Source: Candidatus Thorarchaeota archaeon (GTDB taxonomy: Archaea; Asgardarchaeota; Thorarchaeia; Thorarchaeales; Thorarchaeaceae). Taken from it: DNA of 13,570 bases. Location: the NCBI GenBank assembly GCA_029855925.1, contig JAGSHP010000083.1, forward strand, positions 1 to 13,570, written 5' to 3'. The notes beneath the pieces were generated by a model. It was not told the origin of the DNA. It saw only the letters and a list, made by a program, of their open reading frames with translations, and did no database searches. Made by a program: the position numbers and the translations under genes. Below, piece after piece: positions 6,836-13,563 of the stretch. How positions within the stretch are numbered: position 1 is the stretch's first letter; each line of letters starts with the position of its first letter.

Positions 6836-7681
6836 ATGCGATATCGTGACTTTCTTGTACAGGAGATCGGAGATGATCTTCCGGTTGGCGCACAACTTCC
6901 AAGGGGATATCACGTAATAGGTCATGTTGTCCTACTACACATAGATCCGTCCTTATATGGACATGCTAGAAGGATAGCCGAGGCAACATTGAGATATGAA
7001 AAGAAAGCAAGAACTGTGATCTTGTGGAAGGGCCCAACCAGAGGTGAGCTACGTAGGCCAGACTACGAGTACATCTTTGGTGACCCTGTAACAGAGACTC
7101 TTCATGTTGAGGCTGGAGTTCAGTACTATACAGACCCACTAAGACTCACTTTTTCAGGGGGAAATCGTGCGGAACGCATTAGGCTTCCGAGAGAGGTGAG
7201 TGCGGATGAAACGGTTGTGGACATGTTTGCATGCGTGGGGCAGTTTTCAATACCAATAGCCAGACGTGCAGGAGCTAGGGTCATCGCGATTGAGATCAAT
7301 CAACTGGCCTACAAGTACCTCTTGAAGAACATTCGAGTCAATAATGTAGAGGAAAAGATGGAGGCGATAAATGCAGATTGCAGATCGGTCTCTATGCATG
7401 GCGTTGCCAATAGAGTGATTATGGGATTTCTTCATCATACTGACGAGTACCTGCCAGTTGCATTTAGACTCTTGAGCGATGAGGGGGGAGTCATTCACAT
7501 GCACCAGGGTTGGCCGAAGACGAGGGATGTGGGCGACTTGTTTCGTGTCATCAAGAAGACTGGCAGTATGTTTGGTCATAGCTGTGAGCTCAAGGTCCGG
7601 CGTATCAAACCATATGCCCCAGGAGTAGACCATGTTGCCATTGATATCATTGCAGGACCACAGACAGGACACCATACCTGA
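6836..7681 (+). CDS. taw2: tRNA(Phe) wybutosine-pathway aminocarboxypropyltransferase, Taw2/TYW2 type (Trm5 superfamily)
   Basis: The protein belongs to the Trm5/TYW2 class I SAM-dependent superfamily. Taw2 transfers the aminocarboxypropyl group of SAM to 4-demethylwyosine at G37 of tRNA-Phe. From the ATG at 6836 it has 281 residues. GYHVIGHVVLLHI (24-36) and GELRRPDYEYIFGD (70-83) form the N-terminal domain; FSGGNRAERIRL (106-117), SAM motif DMFACVGQF (129-137) and AIEIN (151-155) follow. Where Trm5 methyltransferases carry an NLP catalytic motif, this protein has MGFLHHT (196-202), which favours Taw2. The start is uncertain: TTG 6758 or GTG 6776 would overlap the PAN end, while ATG 6836 lies 28 bases after it with no strong SD. 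It is probably co-transcribed with PAN. Confidence 0.8.
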   Translation: MRYRDFLVQEIGDDLPVGAQLPRGYHVIGHVVLLHIDPSLYGHARRIAEATLRYEKKARTVILWKGPTRGELRRPDYEYIFGDPVTETLHVEAGVQYYTDPLRLTFSGGNRAERIRLPREVSADETVVDMFACVGQFSIPIARRAGARVIAIEINQLAYKYLLKNIRVNNVEEKMEAINADCRSVSMHGVANRVIMGFLHHTDEYLPVAFRLLSDEGGVIHMHQGWPKTRDVGDLFRVIKKTGSMFGHSCELKVRRIKPYAPGVDHVAIDIIAGPQTGHHT

Positions 7682-7690
7682 TAGCACAAC

Positions 7691-7696
7691 TTTTTT
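7691..7696 (+). terminator. T6 run after taw2
   Basis: Six consecutive T residues begin 9 bases after the Taw2 stop. Archaeal RNA polymerase can terminate at such tracts without a hairpin. Readthrough into NAC is possible, since only 68 bases separate the genes. A weak TATA-like TCTATAGT at 7710-7717 could serve NAC. Confidence 0.35.
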
Positions 7697-7749
7697 GACA
7701 TGTACGGAATCTATAGTGCAACAGAACAAGCAAACAGGCAAAGAGACGA

Positions 7750-8148
7750 ATGGTGAACACGATGGGATTTAGAGGAACATCACCAAAGCATTTGGCCCGC
7801 ATGATGAAAAAAATGGGAATAGAGCAGAAGGACGTCCCGGATGTAGAGGAGGTCATCATCAGGTTTGCAGACAAGGAGTGGGTGATCACTAAGCCACAGG
7901 TCCTGATGATCAAACAGGCTGGAAGCGAGTCATTCCAGATTGCAGGGGATAAGCGAGAGAGACCGCGGACAGGGGAGTCAGGTGGAGCCCCTGCTGTGAC
8001 TGAGGAGCCCCCAGAGATTGAGATTCCCGTTGAGGATGCGGCACTTGTTGCGAGTCAAGCTGGAGTCAGTATTGACAAGGCCACTGAGGCATTGAAAGAA
8101 ACTGATGGGGATCTTGCCGCAGCCATTCTCCGACTAAAACGAGGTTAG
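7750..8148 (+). CDS. nac: Nascent polypeptide-associated complex protein (archaeal NAC)
   Basis: Archaeal NAC is a homodimeric ribosome-bound factor that contacts emerging polypeptides. The 132-residue protein has a basic N-terminal segment (HLARMMKKMGI, about 14-24) and the NAC beta-barrel (about 29-66: VEEVIIRFADKEWVITKPQV). An acidic Pro/Glu linker follows, then a C-terminal UBA-like domain (93-132: VEDAALVASQAGVSIDKATEALKETDGDLAAAILRL-type pattern). The ATG at 7750 is used; the ATG at 7762 is an equally good candidate because GGTGA lies 5 bases before it. It lies downstream of PAN and Taw2, so nascent-chain handling and protein unfolding genes sit together. Confidence 0.93.
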   Translation: MVNTMGFRGTSPKHLARMMKKMGIEQKDVPDVEEVIIRFADKEWVITKPQVLMIKQAGSESFQIAGDKRERPRTGESGGAPAVTEEPPEIEIPVEDAALVASQAGVSIDKATEALKETDGDLAAAILRLKRG

Positions 8149-8153
8149 GACAG

Positions 8154-8169
8154 GTAATACAAATATTAC
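8154..8169. terminator. AT-rich hairpin between convergent nac and atpD
   Basis: GTAATA-CAAA-TATTAC is a perfect 6-bp inverted repeat with a 4-base loop. It begins 6 bases past the NAC stop in the 39-base gap to the atpD stop. It could help end or stabilise transcripts from either side; there is no poly-T run, so the role is tentative. Confidence 0.3.
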
Positions 8170-8187
8170 AATTGGCAGCCAGAGAGT

Positions 8188-8823
8188 TCAGGTCAAGCCC
8201 TTGCTAATCTGAGCCTTCACCAGCTTTATTCGGTAGAAGTCTTCCCGTTCTCGCTCCTCAAGGGCCAACTTGACAAAACGCAACGTTGCATCAAGCCGAG
8301 GAATCACAATCGTTTCGAGAGCGGATACTCTTCTCTTTGTCCGTTCGATCTCTATGGCAAGGCGATTGACTGTGGATTCGACCTCGGCAAGACGAACAAT
8401 GGCCTGGAGGGCCTCGACAAATTTGGAGCTCATAGTATCAAGTTTTACACTTGAGTCAGGCAGTGAATAAGGTAAATCTGGAACATGCTGTTCGATGGAC
8501 AAGGAGGGGATACGAACACCCATCATAGATCGGGTGGCCATCTCGAGGTAGGTCTCAACCTTACTGGCATATGCAAACTCAACGACACGTGAGGGGCCCA
8601 TTATCATCTTGGCTTGAGTGAGTGCGGAGAAGGCCTCTTTCAGTGAGGCCTCGACCTGAGCGCGCGCTTCCTTTATCTCAGCGATAGCATTAAAGAACTC
8701 CATGATGAGCGAGTCGGACTTTTCTTTTAGGAGATCGTGTCCGCGCTCAGCCAGTTCTTTTCTTGCCTTCAGTCTCAGCAACTCCATGCGGGTTGCCTTG
8801 GTTCCTGGCAGTATCAGGCTCAA
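8188..8823 (-). CDS. atpD: A-type ATP synthase subunit D
   Basis: Subunit D is the central rotor stalk of the archaeal A1AO ATP synthase, turning inside the A3B3 head. The 211-residue protein has the family start TKATRMELLRLKARKELAERGHDLLKEKSDSLI, a long antiparallel coiled coil at both ends, and the C-terminal helix region ALETIVIPRLDATLRFVKLALEEREREDFYRIKLVK-like. Length is normal. The TTG at 8823 is preferred to the GTG at 8832: GAGGTG lies 6 bases before the TTG, and the protein then begins close to the conserved TR-x-ELL motif. No other ATP synthase subunit is in the window, so the gene is detached from a standard atp operon. A 3-TM small protein lies 40 bases upstream on the same strand. 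Confidence 0.9.
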   Translation of the reverse strand: MSLILPGTKATRMELLRLKARKELAERGHDLLKEKSDSLIMEFFNAIAEIKEARAQVEASLKEAFSALTQAKMIMGPSRVVEFAYASKVETYLEMATRSMMGVRIPSLSIEQHVPDLPYSLPDSSVKLDTMSSKFVEALQAIVRLAEVESTVNRLAIEIERTKRRVSALETIVIPRLDATLRFVKLALEEREREDFYRIKLVKAQISKGLT

Positions 8824-8863
8824 GTATACCACCTCACATTCAAGAGAAGAACTCTCATGAGAA

Positions 8864-9148
8864 TTATGCTATTGCAAAGGTGAACGCCAATGCAGCCAGA
8901 AGGACTCCGAAGATACAGAGGAGCAACCATGACCTGAGATGTGCCTTGGCCTGCGAGGGCTGATCCTCAATGCGTCCTGTGGTGATGAGTGTGCTTGCAG
9001 ATATGTAGAGGAATGCAAATGGCAATGCAACAGTGCGGGTTGTAAGCTCAACATCCTTGATCACGATGATACCAGATAGCCCAATGAATATTAGAAAGGC
9101 AATGATCATGAGCGACTTCAATACATTCTGAACATGTTCAATTTCCAT
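8864..9148 (-). CDS. Small membrane protein, three predicted TM segments
   Basis: I do not recognise a family. The 94-residue protein has hydrophobic helices at about 12-30, 38-57 and 74-93, with a hydrophilic loop carrying REDQPSQAKAHLR-like residues between the second and third. The N-terminus is acidic (MEIEHVQ). The ATG at 9148 is chosen over an in-frame TTG at 9166 because GGAG lies 9 bases before it, overlapping that TTG. It is followed after 40 bases by atpD and is likely in the same transcript. A role connected to ATP synthase is only guilt by association. Confidence 0.65.
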   Translation of the reverse strand: MEIEHVQNVLKSLMIIAFLIFIGLSGIIVIKDVELTTRTVALPFAFLYISASTLITTGRIEDQPSQAKAHLRSWLLLCIFGVLLAALAFTFAIA

Positions 9149-9248
9149 CGTCAAGAACTCCAACAAGGAATTTCCATCGAGTCAACAAATTGATTCGCTC
9201 AAAAAGATTGTGACAGGACCGGGATTGTACAGGCTGGAAGAAGACCAT

Positions 9249-9282
9249 ACAATTTATAACGAGAGCATTGTTTGTAAATTGT
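9249..9282. promoter_or_regulatory. Divergent promoter with 8-bp inverted repeat (ATPase/RHH unit versus 3-TM/atpD unit)
   Basis: ACAATTTA (9249-9256) and TAAATTGT (9275-9282) form a perfect 8-bp inverted repeat with an 18-base centre. The left arm overlaps TTTATAAC, a TATA-like box readable on both strands. Read rightward it predicts a start near 9282, inside the right arm, leaving about 47 bases before the ATG at 9329. Read leftward it could serve the gene at 9148. A repressor bound here would cover box and start site together. Confidence 0.45.
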
Positions 9283-9285
9283 AAT

Positions 9286-9300
9286 ACAAGAAGTACTTGT
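9286..9300. repeat. Second inverted repeat in the ATPase-gene leader
   Basis: ACAAG-AAGTA-CTTGT is a 5-bp inverted repeat with a 5-base centre, lying just after the predicted start site and 28 bases before the ATPase ATG. The adjacent 9280-9287 is TGTAATAC, an 8-mer that recurs at three other non-coding places in the window. Confidence 0.35.
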
Positions 9301-9328
9301 GATACACCGAAATCATGAGGAAAGCGAG

Positions 9329-10303
9329 ATGACTATTGCAATCCACGAGAGTGCCCTGATTAGGCACTTCAATACGCGTAAGGAAACTCTTCGGGCTTGG
9401 GAGGAAAAGGTTGGGTGCAGGTTCTCACCCTTCAGGGGTTTCAAGATGCCTGACAGTAGGTTGTATGTAGAACATCCGGAGTTCCTTGATAGCATCGTGG
9501 ATTTAGTACTTACAAATGAAAGACACATATTCATCAGAGGCCCTGTTGGTTCGGGCAAGAGTACTCTAATGCTGCTTGCTCTTCGAGACCTTCCAACCCT
9601 AGCAGACCGAAGGGGTAACAAGTTCATCACTGGATATGTTGGTATGACGGGTCTTTATGAAAAGCAAATGGCTGCAGCCATAGCTGACTCACTCAGAATC
9701 AAATATCGTAGATCGTGGGAGTCAAGTCAGATCATTGAAACTGTTGCTCAAGAGTGTTTGAAACGTTATGTCGAGGAAAAGAGTAGGACTGCATTGTTTA
9801 TTGAAGACGTGGCGGACAATCAAGAGGCTGCATTTCACAAGTTGCGATACTTGGCCGATTTGCCCACTGAAGAAATGGTCGATGCCTACGAGGGGGCACT
9901 TGATGAGCCAATAATTACGTTGATCATGAGCGGCACTGCAGAGTATTGGAATGCAATGTTAAACTTCCTACCACAGATAGCCGACCGCACCGAACCTCTT
10001 GATGTCCCCCCATTGGATGATGCCAAGGCCTTGGAGTTCATTGGGAGACGCATAGCATATGCACGAGGAGAGATTGACAAGTTCGATCCGGACAACTTCG
10101 ACATCCATCCATTTACTCAAGAGGCCGTGATCATTCTCAACCAGGCTGCCCATGGTAATCCTCGAGACATTCGAATGTTAGCAAGAGGATGCCAGCAAGT
10201 TGCCGCTGAGAACTTCAAGCGTTTTGGTGATCCGGTTGTAAGTCCTGAGATAGCACAACTAGTTGCTGATGCATATGTAACAATCCTCAAGGAGGTTCGC
10301 TAG
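9329..10303 (+). CDS. AAA+ ATPase of unknown role (ExeA/TniB/Orc-like P-loop)
   Basis: This 324-residue P-loop ATPase is not a recognised named protein. It has Walker A GPVGSGKS (71-78), Walker B TALFIED (154-160), a sensor-1-like segment ITLIMSGTAEYW (196-207) and a sensor-2-like segment GNPRDIRML (276-284). The segment PLDDAKALEFIGRRI (228-242) resembles the lid entry of ExeA/TniB and Orc1/Cdc6-like ATPases. The N-terminal 50 residues (HFNTRKETLRAWEEK) look like a partner- or DNA-contact region. No TM segment or nuclease domain is visible. ATG 9329 is chosen over GTG 9299 because GAGG (9317-9320) lies 8 bases upstream. It is directly coupled to a small RHH-like gene, so ATP-dependent DNA positioning, partition or regulation is plausible but unproven. 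Confidence 0.8.
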   Translation: MTIAIHESALIRHFNTRKETLRAWEEKVGCRFSPFRGFKMPDSRLYVEHPEFLDSIVDLVLTNERHIFIRGPVGSGKSTLMLLALRDLPTLADRRGNKFITGYVGMTGLYEKQMAAAIADSLRIKYRRSWESSQIIETVAQECLKRYVEEKSRTALFIEDVADNQEAAFHKLRYLADLPTEEMVDAYEGALDEPIITLIMSGTAEYWNAMLNFLPQIADRTEPLDVPPLDDAKALEFIGRRIAYARGEIDKFDPDNFDIHPFTQEAVIILNQAAHGNPRDIRMLARGCQQVAAENFKRFGDPVVSPEIAQLVADAYVTILKEVR

Positions 10304-10304
10304 A

Positions 10305-10619
10305 TTGAGTCTACTGGGAAAGTATCGAAAGGAAGCTGAGAAGGAAGCTGAGTCTAAGGTTGCCCCGGGCACAAGGCCCAAATCCGCGTCCGCTTCGGCG
10401 GCATCTAGGGTTGCCAAGCCCGATCATGCAGAGGCCGTTCCGAATCGAGAGAGAAGGAGTCCAATTGTTTCGTTCTCAATTACCACCGAGCTCAGAGCAT
10501 GTCTCCAAGCAATTCGTCAAGCCAAGGCAATCAATCTGAGTATGTGGGTTGAGAAACAACTAAGGGAAGCAGCAATGTCAGAGTTTCCAACGATAGCCAA
10601 GGATTACTTGAAGGAATAG
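10305..10619 (+). CDS. Small basic protein with C-terminal ribbon-helix-helix-like domain
   Basis: This 104-residue protein starts at TTG 10305, one base after the ATPase stop codon. A strong GGAGGT (10291-10296) lies 8 bases before it inside the ATPase end, so translation is coupled. Residues 1-50 are charged and low in complexity (KYRKEAEKEAESK, then Ala/Ser-rich) and probably disordered. Residues 53-91 fit a ribbon-helix-helix fold: strand PIVSFSI, helix TTELRACLQAIRQAKAI, turn N77, helix LSMWVEKQLREAAM. RHH dimers bind inverted repeats, and such repeats occur in the promoter of this unit. It may be an autoregulator or the DNA-binding partner of the ATPase. No toxin-like partner is seen. 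Confidence 0.7.
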   Translation: MSLLGKYRKEAEKEAESKVAPGTRPKSASASAASRVAKPDHAEAVPNRERRSPIVSFSITTELRACLQAIRQAKAINLSMWVEKQLREAAMSEFPTIAKDYLKE

Positions 10620-10689
10620 ATGCCTGTAAATAGTATCGTGTTCCAATGTAATGCTAGTATCAGTTGTATTACACTCGAAGACGCTCCAT

Positions 10690-12084
10690 CTATTTAGAGG
10701 ACCTATGTCGTTCTGCATATTCGGCCACTTTCGACATGCAGAGAGCAGCCACATACGGATCGTCATAGCAAGGGATGCGGTTCATCTCAAGAAGGTCCTT
10801 ACCGGGTTTGCCCACATCACCAGCCAACCAAACACCCACAACGGGCTTTTCCGTTTCCGTTGTGCGCACGGCCTCAAGAGTCCCAGCCGCATGTTCGGTC
10901 TGGGTCATTCCCGCAAAAGTAGGAACCGCACAGATGACCATAAGCATGTCCACGTTAGGATCACTGAGAAGAAGTTCAGAAGCCACACGGTATTCCCTGC
11001 GACCTCCGCTCGCCACCACATCAATCGGATTCTCAACCGAGGCGATAGGTGAGAGAATCTGCTTCAGTTCATTGCGAGTGCTTTCTTCAAGTCTTGGTAT
11101 TGAAAGGCCAAGGCTGGATGCGGCATCGGCTGCGAGCACTCCGGCGCCACCTGTATTACTAATAATACCTATATTACGACCCTTTGGCAGAGGCTGATAG
11201 TCAAAGAGCTTCGCAATCTCGAAGAAAGTGTCAAATGTTGGTGCCGTCACACATCCAGCTTGCCGGACCATTCCATCGAAAATCCGTACTGATCCGGCAA
11301 GAGAACCAGTATGTGACTGTGTGGCTCGACTTCCAGCTTCGCTTCGTCCACCCTTCAGGATAACGACGGGCTTCTTCTCGGATATCTGCGAGAGCTTCTC
11401 AAACAGTAGACGTCCCTGTTCCACACCTTCAACATATACGGTGATAACAGAGGTCTTGGGATCATCACCGAAGTAGTCCAGAACATCTACGATCCCTATG
11501 TCTGCGGCATTACCCACGCTGGCAAATTTGCTCATTCCAATCCGTTTGGATTTTGTGGTATATATCAACATGCCACCCAATGCTCCACTCTGTGATACAA
11601 GAGCGATATTTCCGCGTTCGGGCATCATCGTGAATGTTCCATTAAACAGACGACTGTTAGACACTCCGACACAATTAGGACCAATTATACGTACACCCTC
11701 ACGCCGTGCAGCTTTAACAAGTTCATCTTCAAGCTTCTGTCCCTCTTCCCCAATCTCACCAAAACCTCCAGAGATAATTACAGCATGTCTTGCTCCTGCC
11801 TTTCGTACGTCTGCCATTAGACTGGGGCAGTATTTTGCGGCAATGGCAACAATCACGAGGTCGACTGGTTCAGGCAGAGCATCTAGACTGGAATAGGCCT
11901 TCACTCCTAGAACGCGGTCTCTGCTTCTGGTGACAGGATAGACTTCAATCTCAGATGCAAGAAGGTTCATTAGAATTGAATTTCCAAGTTTTCGATAATC
12001 AGCAGAGGCACCCACCAGGGCAATCCTACTGGGATTGAAGAAGGGTGACAAATCTGGGGGAGGCAAGTTTTCGTCTGAGTCCAT
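10690..12084 (-). CDS. Acyl-CoA synthetase (ADP-forming) alpha subunit
   Basis: ACD converts acyl-CoA, ADP and phosphate into acid, CoA and ATP, the usual archaeal route to ATP from acetate or other acids, and it can run in reverse. The 464-residue protein has a CoA-binding Rossmann domain (about 15-140: FFNPSRIALVGAS, GPNCVG at 135-140) and succinyl-CoA-synthetase-like domains with ALVSQSGALGG (161-171). The phosphohistidine motif SHTGSLAG is at 257-264, with H258 as the phosphorylated residue. Length equals the separate alpha subunit of two-gene ACDs. The ATP-grasp beta subunit is not fused and not in the window. ATG 12084 has GGGGTGG a few bases upstream. The acyl substrate is not predictable. 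Confidence 0.92.
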   Translation of the reverse strand: MDSDENLPPPDLSPFFNPSRIALVGASADYRKLGNSILMNLLASEIEVYPVTRSRDRVLGVKAYSSLDALPEPVDLVIVAIAAKYCPSLMADVRKAGARHAVIISGGFGEIGEEGQKLEDELVKAARREGVRIIGPNCVGVSNSRLFNGTFTMMPERGNIALVSQSGALGGMLIYTTKSKRIGMSKFASVGNAADIGIVDVLDYFGDDPKTSVITVYVEGVEQGRLLFEKLSQISEKKPVVILKGGRSEAGSRATQSHTGSLAGSVRIFDGMVRQAGCVTAPTFDTFFEIAKLFDYQPLPKGRNIGIISNTGGAGVLAADAASSLGLSIPRLEESTRNELKQILSPIASVENPIDVVASGGRREYRVASELLLSDPNVDMLMVICAVPTFAGMTQTEHAAGTLEAVRTTETEKPVVGVWLAGDVGKPGKDLLEMNRIPCYDDPYVAALCMSKVAEYAERHRSSK

Positions 12085-12106
12085 GAGCCACCCCTAAGAT
12101 GCGTGT

Positions 12107-12162
12107 GTTATATCTTTGTTGCGCCACGCAATAACAGTATCAACAGTATTGTTTGTAATACT
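12107..12162 (-). promoter_or_regulatory. Putative promoter/operator region of the ACD alpha gene
   Basis: On the minus strand AAAGATATAAC (12117-12107) is TATA-like and would place the start very close to the ATG at 12084. Behind it lie a direct repeat AACAGTAT (12133-12140 and 12142-12149) and an inverted repeat AGTATT-GTTTGT-AATACT (12145-12162). These look like binding sites for a regulator, but none is identified. Confidence 0.35.
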
Positions 12163-12681
12163 ATAGGAGTTGATCTGATTACTGATGCTGGTTGGTCGGA
12201 CCGGTGCTCAGATGGCGTGCTAGGATACGCTCCGAGTCATGATAGTACGTTGCGTCAAAGCCAGAGGCAACAACCATCTAGTGGTAACACATCGACAAGT
12301 TGCATCCCGAGTCAAAAGATGATCGCAATCTCAAGAGATTGCATTAGCAGAAGGAGCAGATGAAGTAAAGAAATGGCACGAGCAGGTTATGTCATATAAT
12401 CGCCATCGGATGCAAATGGTTGTCTTGGAGGTTCGTTTGAGGAGATAGAGACTCCAAATGTCATCCATCATGCGATTGGGACCGAATTGCTGTTGGTCCG
12501 CATGTATATGACACAACATGCTCAAACTATATTGTACACAAGAAATACATAGTTCTAATCCTAGAACGGGGAATTTTTCTGGCTTTTCGCGGAATATCAT
12601 CATCGAGTGTCGTATTACAACTACTACTAGTACTACATTTGGAAGCGGGGTTGCAGACATCTAGAGCAAAGTCGGACATAT

Positions 12682-12900
12682 GTGGACATGTTCTTGTGTG
12701 TGCCCAAGTACTCCGAACCGGACGGAGATAGTGAGGCGCTATACTTGGAAGAATGGGCTAAGATCGATTGTGATCAGTGCAGTTGCTGGGCGAACTCAGG
12801 ACTACGTATCCAACTTTGTCAAACTTGCAAACAACGATATGATAGAGATGTCACATTGCCATGTGCTTCTCTCACGTTTGATGAAGGGGTGCCTATGTAA
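12682..12900 (+). CDS. Possible small zinc-ribbon-like protein (doubtful)
   Basis: The open frame from GTG 12682 encodes 72 residues containing IDCDQCSCW (29-37) and LCQTCKQRY (45-53), i.e. two CxxC pairs 12 residues apart, as in a zinc ribbon. First codon positions are rich in G, as in real genes. Against it: no ribosome site precedes the GTG, the frame stays open upstream to 12631 without a better start, and no family is recognised. It may be the 3' remnant of a decayed gene. Confidence 0.28.
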   Translation: MDMFLCVPKYSEPDGDSEALYLEEWAKIDCDQCSCWANSGLRIQLCQTCKQRYDRDVTLPCASLTFDEGVPM

Positions 12901-12939
12901 CGCGTTCAGTATTGCAAATCTACAGATTAACCGTGAGTA

Positions 12940-13563
12940 TTACTCAGTATCGCTCGAGTCGGCTTTCCTTCTGGAGGAGAGTGATTTTAGGATTAATGGA
13001 CTATTGAGTTCATCCAGAGCATCCAGAATCACGCGTTCGGCGGTTCGGTAGCTTTCGAGATCCTCTGCACTCAACTTGGACTTTCCTGCTAGTGTTTCAC
13101 GTATTCGACGGTAGTCGCCTATCTTTCCCGCAATCTCCTCAAATGGCCTAAATATGCTATAGTCAAAGAGTCCTAGGTATGCGAGTAGAACCATGGTGTA
13201 GATGCTCCGCAATATGTTCCTCCGAGCCTGGTAGAGAGTTCGATTGAATGCACCACGGCTCACACCCTTGCGCCGAGGTGTCGAGTGCCTAAGCTGAGCC
13301 TTGCGCTCATATGGCAGATGTGTACCTGAAGTGTCTTCAAGTACCAAGTCAATAAGAAGGGTCTCGAGCTGTGCTCGGGTAATGCTTGATCGTTCCAACA
13401 GAATTGAGAGGATAGGCTCTTTCAACACTTCCCGAACGGAATCGGCAAGAGGCTTCAGTCGTCTTTCACTGTCTTTCGAGTCGCTAGGGGCCAAGGCGTC
13501 ACCTTCCGATGATTGTTCCATACACAGATTAAGTAGTATGGCAATCACAAATAATAGTGCCAT
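12940..13563 (-). CDS. Uncharacterised protein, helical, possible winged-helix/DNA-binding
   Basis: I do not recognise a named family. From ATG 13563 it has 207 residues. Residues 38-75 (SVREVLKEPILSILLERSSITRAQLETLLIDL-like) look like a helix-turn-helix module. Residues 98-138 contain a conserved-looking block, RKGVSRGAFNRTLYQARRN, followed by SIYTMVLLAYLGLFD, a moderately hydrophobic helix. The C-terminal third is charged and helical (KLSAEDLESYRTAERVILDALDEL). The start is unsure: GGAG lies only 3 bases before ATG 13563. ATG 13521 would remove the hydrophobic MALLFVIAILLNLC and leave an acidic start; a leaderless mRNA from there is possible. A DNA-binding role is inference. Confidence 0.72.
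   Translation of the reverse strand: MALLFVIAILLNLCMEQSSEGDALAPSDSKDSERRLKPLADSVREVLKEPILSILLERSSITRAQLETLLIDLVLEDTSGTHLPYERKAQLRHSTPRRKGVSRGAFNRTLYQARRNILRSIYTMVLLAYLGLFDYSIFRPFEEIAGKIGDYRRIRETLAGKSKLSAEDLESYRTAERVILDALDELNSPLILKSLSSRRKADSSDTE

Larger units (their letters stand above)
12085..12939. other. About 850 bases without a confident gene; possible decayed coding sequence
   Basis: Beyond the ACD promoter the stretch shows no recognisable gene. On the plus strand coding-like pieces appear in different frames. One open stretch (12323-12445) ends with EGADEVKKWHEQVMSYNRHR and VVLEVRLRR, and the next (about 12401-12550) holds GSFEEIETPNVIHHAIG and TELLLVRMYMTQHAQ. A third (12631-12900) has a CxxC pair pattern. 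The first two have no start codon with an SD. A hairpin GCAATCT-CAAG-AGATTGC lies at 12325-12342. Frameshifted remains of one gene are possible. Chance openness is equally possible. Confidence 0.35.

Noticed and set aside
6357..6837. Minus-strand open frames inside PAN
   Set aside because: Antisense to the conserved AAA+ core; Ser/Arg/Leu-rich translation is typical of a shadow frame.
10775..11896. Several plus-strand open frames across the ACD alpha gene
   Set aside because: They are antisense shadows of a complete, motif-bearing gene; their lengths follow from its codon bias.
12325..12342. Hairpin GCAATCT-CAAG-AGATTGC as a terminator
   Set aside because: There is no T-tract and no confident gene ends before it; it may be chance or part of a decayed sequence.
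12103..12363. Plus-strand open frame of 86 codons upstream of the ACD gene
   Set aside because: It is Ser/Arg/Gln-rich with no SD and overlaps the ACD promoter repeats; it looks like chance openness.
12331..12660. Minus-strand open frame of 109 codons in the gene-poor stretch
   Set aside because: Composition is not protein-like (clusters of Val, Ile, Cys, Ser and Thr without domain pattern) and there is no SD; the plus strand looks more coding-like there.
12680..13051. Plus-strand open frame of 123 codons
   Set aside because: Its second half lies antisense to the well-formed minus-strand gene ending at 12940, it has no ribosome site, and its protein shows no domain pattern.
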